Of a DNA stretch of 32,532 nucleotides, positions 8,107 to 18,900 are shown one piece after another. The stretch is from Ramicandelaber brevisporus. Lineage: Eukaryota; Kickxellomycota; Ramicandelaberales; Ramicandelaberaceae. A model generated the notes under the pieces. That model did no database searches, was not told where the DNA came from, and saw nothing but the letters and a program-made list of their open reading frames with translations. Numbering within the stretch: the first letter of the stretch is position 1; every line of letters starts with the position of its first letter. Both the position numbers and the translations under genes were made by a program. The DNA is taken from positions 1 through 32,532 of the forward strand of contig MU602926.1 of NCBI GenBank assembly GCA_025201865.1, in the 5' to 3' direction.

Positions 8107-8931
8107 ATGTCCTCATCTGCACCTTCCTTGCCTTCCTTGCCGCACATTCAGTTCGAATTCCATGAACCTGGCGTGCTGCTGATTGCTCTCAACCGCCCAG
8201 AGCGGTACAATGCATTCTCCCCGGCACTCTATGCCAGCTGGCGCGATTCACTGATATTTGCACAGGACTGTCCGCAAGTCAGAGTAGTCGTGGTGACCGG
8301 CCGAGGCAGCTACTACTCATCGGGTGCCGACATCAATCTCGACGACCAGGCCCAGCAAACCGCCAACGCCAATCAACGCGACTCGGCCGTTGCCGACATT
8401 ACGCGCATCCTCATTGACTTTCCAAAGCTAATAATTGCGTGTGTCAATGGCCCGGCCTATGGGTTTGCTGTGACGACGTCAGCGCTGTGCGATGTCGTGT
8501 ATGCTTCAGAGAATGCACGCTTCCAGACACCGTTCATGAGATGGGGATTCTGCGTTGAAGGCGTGAGCTCGGTCACCTTCCCTCGTATTCTGGGCAACTC
8601 GCGTGCCAACGAGATGCTGCTGATGGGTCGTGCCTTCTCTGCAGCCGAGATGGAACGGTTTGGGTTTGTTAGCCAGGTCTTCAAATCGGACGAGCTGCTG
8701 CCAAAGGTGCTGGACATCGCCAAGGAGGCTGCCAAATTGCCACGACAGGCTGTGCTGGATTCCAAGAAGGTGATTCGCGACGTCATCAGGGACGACCTCA
8801 AGAAGTGGAGCGAGGCCGAGTTTGACCTGCTCACCGTTCGTCTCCAATCCGATGAAAGTCTCGGCGCAATCAGAGAGTTTGTCGAGGAGCGGAAGCGCCG
8901 CAAACAGCAACGTCTATCATCCAAGCTCTAA
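8107..8931 (+). CDS. Peroxisomal enoyl-CoA isomerase/hydratase (crotonase family, ECI2-like, 274 aa)
   Basis: A single crotonase domain. LNRPERYNAFS (28-38) is the family start. SSGADI (71-76) and GPAYGF (115-120) form the oxyanion hole. FQTPFMRWGFCVEGVSSVTF (139-158) carries Glu151, which aligns with the catalytic Glu of peroxisomal delta3,delta2-enoyl-CoA isomerases. The protein ends in SKL, the canonical PTS1 signal for peroxisomal matrix import. Expected role: moving double bonds of unsaturated fatty acyl-CoAs for beta-oxidation; plain hydratase activity cannot be excluded. I chose the ATG at 8107 because the longer frame from 7846 overlaps the preceding gene and reads through the TC repeat. 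The 94-bp gap to the acyltransferase is very short. Confidence 0.9.
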   Translation: MSSSAPSLPSLPHIQFEFHEPGVLLIALNRPERYNAFSPALYASWRDSLIFAQDCPQVRVVVVTGRGSYYSSGADINLDDQAQQTANANQRDSAVADITRILIDFPKLIIACVNGPAYGFAVTTSALCDVVYASENARFQTPFMRWGFCVEGVSSVTFPRILGNSRANEMLLMGRAFSAAEMERFGFVSQVFKSDELLPKVLDIAKEAAKLPRQAVLDSKKVIRDVIRDDLKKWSEAEFDLLTVRLQSDESLGAIREFVEERKRRKQQRLSSKL

Positions 8932-9315
8932 ATGGAAAAAAGAAACATCAACTTATGAAGATCCTATGTGTAGCACCTAACTGGCGCCAGTACCTCGAGT
9001 CTTCCCAAACAAAGAATTCACACATAAAAAGCAATGAATGAAAGAATGAATGAAAGAGTCCAAAAGCGTGTGTGTGTGCGTGTGTGTGTGTGTGTGGGAG
9101 CAAATGTGCCTTTTTGCACCTTTGATGTTGCTATTGTTGTTGTTGTTGTTGTTGTTTTTTGACTGTCTGTTGCTATTTTCTCTTCCCTCTTTTCGAGCGA
9201 GTGCCGACCCCTGCAAACTGGACTCCTGGAACGCACACCCCAGTTGTCGCTCACTTCCTTCGCAATCTCTACTTTTTCTTTCTTACCGTTCACGTCCTTT
9301 CCTTGAGCAAACAGT
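8932..9315. other. Intergenic with GT and TTG microsatellites
   Basis: Contains GAATGAAT/GAAAGAAT-type repeats near 9033-9057, a GT run near 9068-9096 and a TTG run near 9126-9153. It then becomes pyrimidine-rich up to the phosphatase ATG. No gene is seen. Confidence 0.6.
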
Positions 9316-9358
9316 ATGTTCGACAACATACGACAGGCTGTGCCTGATCGGCCACAAG

Positions 9359-9389
<31 letters not shown>

Positions 9390-12300
9390 GCAGAAGCAGT
9401 GGCAGCAGGTTGAGCTGACAAACTGGACATGCGCAGGCGGACATGCTGGTTTTGGTGTGGATGGCGACACGCCTATTCAGTCACCACAGCTACAACAGCA
9501 ACCACAGCTGCAACCACAGCACTCGTCGGAACTACGGCGCCGTCGTTTTAACCGCAAGAACTTGTCCATAACGCTGTCCTCAAAGGCCAGCTTAGCTTCT
9601 TTGCTGGCGGGCGATGGCGAGTCGGTAGCAAGTGATCAACAGCAGCAGCAAGTGCCCGCCACACCGTCTGTTATCAACACCATCAGTGGTGGCGGCAGCA
9701 GTAGCAACAACAGCAGCAACAGTGTCACAGGTCATTGTGATAACACTGCGTCAACGGAATCACTGAGAGCAGCCGCAACCGCAACAGCAACAGCAGCATC
9801 GAACACTATTGCCTCCGATGATGCCATGTGCGAAGAACTTGACCCAGTCGGCGTCGGTGTTTCTGTGACTCAGTTGCACTTGTCTCGTGAGCTAAATTTA
9901 GATAATGGCGCGGGTCAACCTCCAAACCCTCAATCCACCACTTCTATTCGCTCCGTCGTTATTGACCGCCAGCAACAACAGTTACAGCAGTTACAGCAGT
10001 TACAACAGGTACAGCAGCAACAGCAGCCACAGCGGTCGCAAAACCTCAACCCTCATCAAACACAAACAATGACAGACGCACCTTCGCAAGCAGCACCAGT
10101 CGCTCCGTCATTTCCAGCCATTGGTCCAATGATAAACGGACTCCCGAAGCGCGGAAGCATCGCTGCACTTCGAACAGGCAAGACACCCTCACTCAGTCAG
10201 CTACGCAGCAGCGTCATGCCGCCCACAGTCACCAACACAGACGCACCGCCAGGGGCTGCCGATGCCTCAGTCAACGCTAACATGCAACGCAGTGACCTGT
10301 TGAACGTCCTGCGAGATGGCATCGAGGGCGACAATGACAGCTCCAATCAGCGCCAAGCACTGTATGCAACACAGCCGGTATGTATCATGAACGGATTATA
10401 TCTTGGTGACGAACACAACGCAGCCAGCACAGCACAGCTATCACGCCTTCGGATCAGCCACATTTTGAATGTTGCTCGCGAAGTTGAGAATCCCTTCAAA
10501 ACTGCGTACATGACACGACAGCAGCAACAACAACAGCAGCAGCAACAGCAGCAACAACAGCAGCAACAAAAGTTGGACATGCGCAGAGCCTCTGCGCCTT
10601 CAGCTGCCAACTCACAGGATGCATCCCCTTTGACAGCAACTATCCCGCCCATGCCCCCGCTGCCACATGCCATCATTCAGCGAATGCCAACCGCAAATGG
10701 ATCTATAGAGCTGAAGATTCAAACTGAAAACTCGCCAAGTCTACCTGGATCTCCGGCATTCTCTGCAATGCCAGGTTCCTCTCCATTGATGATGCCGATG
10801 GGCAGCGGCAGTAATCAGCCTGGACGTCACTCCTTGGCGCGATCAAAGACACTCAACGGACTTCCGCCAGCACACATCCTCAACAGACGAGCCAGTGCAC
10901 GCAACCCACTTCGACCCCTCCCACCTCCTTTGACTTTACCGCAGCATGCACCTCCAATGCCTGATCTACCTCAACAGCAGTTCTTGGCTGCCCCAGCGGC
11001 AGTGAGTGTGCCCCAGGATCCACCGGCTGTGCATTCACGCTCGTCATCGGTTATCTCTTTATCATCGATTAATGAGACTACTGAGCAGTACGTTGTAGAG
11101 CTACAGGACGACGCGGACAGTGACACCGCCAGCACAGTCAGCAACAATCACGGCAATCACGGAAACCACAACAATCACATAGTTGGACCACCCGATTCAT
11201 CAACATCAACTACAACTACAACGTAGAATTGCAGGACGATGCGGACAGTGACACCGCCAGCACAGTCAGCAACAATCACGGCAATCACGGAAACCACAAC
11301 AATCACATAGTTGGACCACCCGATTCATCAACATCAACTACAACTACAACAACTACAACTACAACTATGCAAATTACGTACAAGAAGTTTTCATGGTCAC
11401 ACAGTGAAGAAGATCTACGGCCGCATTTTGATCAGGCATTTGAATTTATTGACACGGCACGTCGCGCTGGCTCGAGCGTGCTAGTTCATTGTCAATTAGG
11501 TGTATCTCGTTCAGCTACTCTAATTGTGGCCTATGTGATGAGATTACTCCGGCTACCTCTCAACGATGCATATAGCTATGTTAAAGACCGGTCTCCGTGC
11601 ATCTCACCCAATCTCGGTCTGATTTATCAATTGTTGGAATACGAAAAGGCACTGGGACTTGCCTCAAACAATCATCCTGGAAACTCAAACGGTGTGAATC
11701 CAGCAATAAGCAGCAGTGTTAGTGACATTGGGCCAGGCATCATTGGCGGAACACCAGGACGATTTGGAACACGGCGATTTACCACTCAGCAGCAATTACA
11801 GCCACCACAGCAGCCCCAGATATCGACACAGCGGAGAGCAACTGCACATCATCCAGGTCAGCTCAATGGGAGACATCATCCTGGACCGCTTGCCACCGCA
11901 CCAATGACAGTGGCGTCCAATGGATTTGCATTGAATGGAGATGGAGACGAGCCAAAGGCGGTTCGAAGGAGAAGCTGGAGCAAAAGCGATAATAAAAGTG
12001 ACAACGACACGCCAAGCATCCATAGCACAAACAGCTCTCATAGTAGAATCAGTAGTTCTGAGGAGCAGCACTCAATCATCAGTGGAACACTCTCTGTGCC
12101 TCAAACAAGCGTCCCATCTCTTCTGCAGATTCCAACGCGGCCCGACTCCCCCCGTATGGTGTCTTCATCCATCCCTCTTGGCATCGATGTTGGCCACTCA
12201 GCTACTGCCGTCACAGCGTCATCAGCCATCCTCACATCTTCTGTAGCTGCACCACTCACTCCTCTGACCGCTTATGCCACAATTCACGCACCATCGCTGC

Positions 12301-12677
12301 CCACTTCAGCTCGTCTTCCAATCAATGGTATTGATCCACCGAGATTTGATCAAGGGAGCTTCAATATGATGGGCAGCGGCCACCATAACGAAGCAGCATC
12401 GCCAGAGAACGAGAGAATGCCAGACTTGATCAGTCCAGCTCCAACAAGCGCTGACTCTTCGGCTCCGTCAAGTGCAATTACTGCATCTCAGCTTAATGGA
12501 CATCTCATGCCATCTCTGCTACTCAGACACCACCTGCATGTCCATCAATGCCATCTGTCGACCCAGCATGATCACCAGAAACAGCAAGAGGAGTCTGATG
12601 ACTCCATGAAGATGGACATTATTGAAGATGACGACGATGTATTTGGCTCTACATCTGCTCACGACCACCACACCTAA
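9316..12677 (+). CDS. Dual-specificity (MAP-kinase-type) protein phosphatase; frame interrupted by a 128-bp tandem duplication
   Basis: Two consecutive open frames (9316-11226, and to 12677 in another frame) encode one phosphatase. The first has CIMNGLYLGDEHNAAS and ISHILNVAREVENPF, the start of a dual-specificity phosphatase domain. The second has TYKKFSWSHSEEDL and the active site VHCQLGVSRSATLIVAYVM (HCxxGxxR, Cys codon 11490-11492). This is the fungal MSG5/PMP1 class, which inactivates MAP kinases. A 128-bp direct repeat (11095-11350) puts the halves out of frame. Removing one copy gives 1077 codons; splicing a GT-AG intron at 11095-11234 gives 1073. The catalytic domain is split by about 250 residues of Gln/Pro/Ser-rich insert, including Q17 (10519-10569). 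RRRRFNRKNLSITL (75-88) resembles a MAPK docking site. The N- and C-terminal regions look disordered. Confidence 0.85.
10519..10569 (+). repeat. CAG/CAA repeat encoding 17 glutamines inside the phosphatase domain insert
   Basis: Seventeen consecutive Gln codons with interspersed CAG and CAA, shortly after the NVAREVENPF strand of the phosphatase fold. It is part of the long insert that separates the two halves of the catalytic domain. Confidence 0.95.
11095..11350 (+). repeat. 128-bp direct tandem repeat that shifts the phosphatase frame
   Basis: Copy 1 spans 11095-11222 and copy 2 spans 11223-11350. They differ at four bases, all within the first 18 positions (11100/11228, 11101/11229, 11103/11231, 11112/11240). 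The remaining 110 bases are identical. In each copy's own frame the four changes are silent (GAG/GAA, CTA/TTG, GAC/GAT), so both encode VELQDDADSD. Because 128 is not a multiple of three, copy 1 runs into TAG at 11224-11226. The repeat ends in an ACAACT simple repeat. Confidence 0.97.
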
Positions 12678-12942
12678 GCAACCTTTCAACTATCCAACTA
12701 TCCATCAACCTATTCAATTGACATATTCGCTTCCTTTCATCTCTTTCCTCTCTTTCCTTTCCTTTCCTTTCCTTTTTCTTTCCTTTCCTTTTACGCGTTA
12801 AATATCAATTCGTTCATGATTCCATTCCTCGTTGTATCTGCATATCGAAACGTCAGTTGTGGCAATCCGCTTCACTTGTTTGCTCACTCATTCTCTCGCT
12901 TTCTCTCGCTCTCACTCATATCAAATTTTGTGAACAACTGAA

Positions 12943-15900
12943 ATGAGCACTAACCCGCGTCGTCCGCCGCGACCACGCCCACCTCCAGCTGCTGCAGGCT
13001 CACACGGCGCAGCGCGGCCGCGACCACCGCCTCCATCGGCTGGCTATGTGCCTCGACCACGGCCGCCGCCTCCTCCACAGGTTGCGCGTCCCGCGATGCA
13101 GCACCGGCCACCTCCAGCATCTGCAGCCATTGCGAGCGAGTCGACTGGAGCCTTTGACACGTTGCTCGTCTTTGACGACGATCTGCCAGCACCCTCTCTG
13201 GATAGCAGTCAGCCAGAGCCGTATACCATGCCCCAGCCACCAGCTGTGCCTGAAGCGAGTCCAGCGCAGACATCGACGTTGCGCGATGCCTCTTCCTCGG
13301 TGCCAGAGCCAGCTCCACCTGCATCGATGTCATCTCCACCTCCACCTCCATCGCTGCCTCCGTCGCTACCACAGCCTGTGCACATCCAACAGAATGTATC
13401 ACGCACATCATCTCCACGTCCAATGCATCTGCCTTCATCTCCTCCAGCTCATGCTGCATCCTTACCCGTGCGTACTGCTTCACCTCGCCCACCAAGCGTC
13501 TTCTCGCCTCCTCCACCTCCTCCACCTCCTCACCATCCACCGCCTCATGCTCAGCATTTGCCGAGAGGAACTGTGACCAGACCGCCTCGCCCACCGCGTC
13601 CTCCTCCTGCACATCGTCCACCTCCACCTCAGCCGCCACGTATCGCCAGTCCTGCAACCGGTTTGAGCCCACCCGATGTGCGTGAGGTGTCATCTCCCAG
13701 TGGTGCCGCGGTTGTGTCTCCTCCAATGCCACCTCCGCGTCCATCTCCTCAGATGCCAGCACATCGACCACGCCCACCGCCTCCTCCGCCTCACATGCGT
13801 GGCATGATTCGACCTGGGACTCCGCCTATGCCAAGACCACGCCCTCCTCCTCCTCCTCAGCACCAATCAGCGGCTGTTGTTCGTCCACCACCACCACATC
13901 CTCATCCTCATCCTCATCCTCCTCAGTTGTCGTCACCATCGCAGCCTCAGCCGCACACTGTTCCTGAAACCGAAGCTATGGTTAAAGTTGGAACTTCTGC
14001 GTTTGCGCTTGAATTTGGCGAGCCTGATGTCATGGAGTCTGCGTACGAACATGCTCTCAGTGGCAATATCCATGCACTTGTTGACTTGGTTACTCAGGAT
14101 TCAGCTCGTAAGCAGCTCTCCGAGGTGCCATTGAGCGAGCGGTTTACACTACTGGACGCAGTTCCCGAAGCTGCCCGCCCGCCTGCTCTTTATGCCCGTG
14201 TCATTTTGGCCATTTTGTTAGATCCGCACCGAGTGACTGGCGACGATATTCCGGTGGATATCCAGCGCGTGGTTGAATGGATTACTGCGCGCTGTATTGC
14301 AATTGACTCGTGCACTGGTGATCTGGATTATATTGGCACAATGGTTGACACTCTAGTTGATGACTCTGTTCTTACACTGCATTTGGCTGGATTGCGCTCT
14401 GACGTTATGTCTCTAAACAAGTATATATCTCAGTCTAAAGAGCAGGTTACATTGGAGAAGTTCATTTCGCTGGCACCGTTTGAACGTATTGCATTGTTCC
14501 TGGATGGATCCGATGCAGAGTCTGTTCGTCACATTATTAACACACTCATTCTGCCAAGTTTGCGCAGTAAACCAGCTGAGACGAGAACTGCGCTTTGTGA
14601 AAATATACTGGCCCGATCTGCGGGTGGTGAGTTAGATTGGGTAGCTGCAGTGCTGTCATTGGCACATAAACAACTCGCAGAGTCGACTACCGACCTCAAT
14701 CTCGATACAGAGTCCAGTTCTTCATCATCAATTGTATCATCTGTGATTGAGCTTGTTTGCATTCTGATTGGTTGTTTGATGTGCGGTTCATTTGTTGACA
14801 ACCCAAGTTCCATGGATGCTCTCCAGTCACTGCTTGCTTCACTTGTGCCTTCGTTCTCACCCGATGCCAAAATCGACTCTTCTTCTTCTGTGGATTTCGA
14901 TGCAGTTATTGATGCCCTGAGAGGTGGCTGTGCTGATGCGGATTCTGTGACTCCAAGCACCATTGTGTCATCTCTGTCTGGATATGATTCACAAAATGAG
15001 TCTCGCTCTGCATTCATCACGCAGGCAGCCACTGTAGCTCTCATCTTTGCACATGCATCTTGGACTTGTTCAGTGAGATATAATGCGACATATGTTGCAT
15101 CTCCCAAGTGGTTCGCTGTTCATTATGACAGTAAACGCGACCAAACCCAATTGATTGCACATATTCTACGTCCAATGCAGAAGCTTGCGAAAGATGCTGG
15201 AGGCGTCGTGAATCCACTGCGTCAATTGTTGGATGATATGTGCAGTCTCTCTGATAGTGGTGTTCTATCACTTATCAATGTGCACTATATTGCATCTGAG
15301 TATCTACATGCACTGTTATTGCTGGTTGTTGATGATAACAAGTTGATCGACTTTAGTGTTGAAACTAGTGGCGATTTGCGCCGTCGTGGTGTTCTTGATG
15401 TGAGTGACATTGAACGCATTACACTGTCAGTTTGTTCGGAGTTCTTTGATAGTGCAGAGTCTGGCTCGTCTCATGATGAGATGATAATTTGTGCCAAACA
15501 GTGTCTAAGTTTATTGCCAGACTCATCACCGGCCGTGGCCGCAATGCGCGATTTAATGGATTCAGTTGAAATGATGAACCAAGTGGCCTCGAATGCTGGT
15601 ATGCACCACTCTGCACCATCTCCTGCTCAAGTTCACCATGCTGTCGACAGATTGACACTCGCGAAGCACTTTTTGCTCGAGGTTGATGGCAATTTTGTTC
15701 ATCAAAAAACTGCTTTAGTGCGCAAACTTATTCAGAATTTGGGTTACATTGGAAACACTCATAGCGGTGACAGTGACATCACAATTCGTACAACTTCAGC
15801 ATTGGCCGATGCGATTGTCACTGTGTGGGCCATCTCTTCAGCATCTCAATCAGCCATTGGACAGCAACAGACGAGGCGCATTCTTGAATTGTCCGAATCA

Positions 15901-18900
15901 CTTGTTAAAACTATTTTGTCACGCGAGTGGCAGGATATTGAAGCATCTATTAACAAGGCTAGCGTGCCACTTCCCCAGCGCCTGTTATCTCATCCGCATC
16001 GTCAGTTGCACCCTGGTAGCCAGTCAGCAGACGCCACATCAGGCAACGAAGCATGGCGCTCAATCGGCTTACATCCAGCTGACATTGCTACCCATCTATC
16101 ACATCTACTTCTCGAACTGGTTCGTACAGGCGACTTTACAGAATATCACAAGGAGTCTCTACTTGGATTTGCGATTATGTTGAGCCCCGCCGATATGCTA
16201 TCTGAGATTATATGCGATTCAGCTGCTGCTCTTTCTGAGATTGGAACAGTCTCTGCTGGCAAGAAGCACTCCATTCCAGATACGCACGATGATGTGAAGC
16301 GCCTCAGATCAAGCTCGTCAGATACCAGCGAGTCTGTGTTTAATGTCGCTGTTTTGGCTGCAATCGATGACTTGCTATCTGTACCGCGTTCTACGGTGAA
16401 TACCAAGCGCAGTGATGTGCCCAAAGTGTCTCTATCGTCTGTTCACACATTTGATGCATCCGTGCTGGCCCAGAGTCTCAAGCTCGCTCGCCATTCTGGT
16501 TTGAAACGCAAGGACTTGGTTATCGAGCACCTTCGCTATTCACTCGCCACCCATCCGCCATCCAACCCAACCTCAAGCATTGTCAGTTCAGATACTGTTG
16601 CTCATGATGAGATTCTTGCTGAGGCCGCAGCCAAGTATCCACGCGCTCTCTTAGATTTACTAACTGCCGAGGTGATACCGCGCATTGCTGGAAATGATCA
16701 TGCTCTGCTTCGCACTGCATATCGTGGTTTGGTGACATCCCTTCAGTCGCCAAAGCGTACCAATCGATCAACCAATGACAGTGATGTTCTGTCTCAGCTG
16801 CAGGTTCGCATCGATCTCCTGGATGACATTATTGCCACTGGCGGCCCTCTTGTTGATTTGGATGTCAAGCAGCTCGTATCTCATGTGGCCGCTGGCGATG
16901 CATCTGAGATTGCTGAAATTATGTGGACATTTATTTGTGCTCAGCAGCTGCGACCTGACAATTATGAGCCGATTCTAAACATTGCTCAAAGCGCGTGCAA
17001 CCTTGTTCCATTCCCACAGCTTGATGGCTCGGTCGACCACGATTCCTCTGTCGATTCTACTGCACTGACAGAGCTCTTATTATCTGAACTGGCATCTCGA
17101 CTGATTAATGCTGCACTTGGCGAAGCTCGCTCAATGGCTATTGGTATGGCTGCTGGTGAACCAAGCAGTGCTGACGATGATGTACCAATTGTAACCGAGG
17201 CTCTTTCTCTGGTTGATTCCTGCTGGCAACAGTTGCATCCTGTCGTGCAAGCCGCCGACATTGCTATGGAATTTGACTCCGAATCTTCTCTGCTGTCGTT
17301 TGTAGCCCGCAAGACTGTTATTGATACTGCTCGCGGCTCCATTTTGGCTTCCCCTGACTTCGACGACGATGAAACGATGGCAGAGGCGGTCAAGAAGCTC
17401 ACCTCAGTTGGTACTAGACTTGCGTTCCTTGCTCAAATCGATGCTATTCGTGATCCGTTTTCATTTTGTCGCATTCCGTATGAAGACGTTGTTTCCATGG
17501 ATTCATCTGAGATTCAACAGCGTGTGCGCGATGTCATCAAGAAGCTCCTCACAGTGCATGCGGATGACATTGACCAAGAGCCAGTTGAGGCATATCTTAT
17601 TGTGAAGCTCGCGTTGCTCACCAATCAGACATTTGGTCGCGACACTGTTGATATTGTGGATGTGTATCGCCGCTCATTTGCCTCTGCACTGCGTGCTACC
17701 AATGATGCGCGTCCATCGCTGGACGCAGATGAGAATGAGGAAGATGTATACTCTCGACTGCTGAATGAACAGCTTGCTCCAGTATCAAATGTGCTTCAGA
17801 TCACTCAGTATGACTTTGGAACAGACGAAGATAGTCTCTCGTCAGCTCTGCAGGACATTTACTCATCAATGCATCGATTGACTATGGCTACCTGTGTCTC
17901 TGGCGATCTTCCTCCCATCGAGCCCCCGCTCTCAACATCTGCCACGAATGCTACGTCTCCAGATTTGACACAATCAATGGCTCGTGACTCCTTTGCCGCG
18001 TGGGTGCAGATGCGTAAATCGGCCGCAGCGTCGTCTGTTGTTGTCAAGATTCGGCCGCTTGTCCTTCTGGCGCTGATCACATTTGCTGACCAAGCATTCA
18101 ACCTCGAAGCAGCTGATTCCGCCACTTTGACTCGGCTTCAACTGCGTATCGCATCCACTCTGGCTGGTCAAGAAGATGAGATTGAGCAGGTGCACGAACA
18201 ACCACGGCAGCTGCAACAAGCTCAAGCTCAAGCTCAAGGAGAAGAAGAAGAAGAAGAAGAAGAGAAGCCTCAACCAACAGATGTGACTGAAAGGGATGAG
18301 TGGTCGACGTGGAACGATGCTGGCAGCTGGGAGGATCTTCCACAGCGCGTAGCTGAGTCTGTTGATGCAACTCCAGTTGAGACTATTGCTGACCGCAGAG
18401 ATACGGCTGGTAGCGATTTCTCATTGATTGAGGATCCATCTCCCGTTGTATCGCCACCACCACCACAGCCTGAGTCTGCTGCTGTAGATGAGAGTGCCAT
18501 TGACTTTGGCGAGTCTGACGCTGGATGGGGCTTTGATAGTGTATCTGTCGAAACAAGCTCGCCTGCTGAGCCTGAATCTGAACCTGAATCTGAGCCTGAG
18601 CCTGAACTTGAGCCTGAACTTGAGCCTGAGCACGCTCATGAACCAGAAAATGAGCCTGAACATGCTCATGAGCCAGAAAACGAGGCTGGACTTGTACATG
18701 AAGAGATTGGTGCTCAGTCAAGCCCTACTGAGGCGTCTGCTCCCGTCGCCATTGTTGAAGATGTGTCTGTCCCATCGCCAGTTCATTCACCAGTGCCCAC
18801 ATCCTCCCAAGTCGAGTCTACTTCTGTGCCGGTGCCAGTTCCAGTTCCAGCAGGTGACCCTGTGTCAGATGATACGCAGATTGACTTTGGTGCTTGGGGA

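Noticed and set aside
10498-11366. The whole phosphatase insert as one long intron.
   Set aside because: It stays open for about 200 codons with Ser/Pro/Gln-rich composition like the rest of the protein, and I see no good GTAAGT donor with a matching CTAAC branch site and acceptor at its ends.
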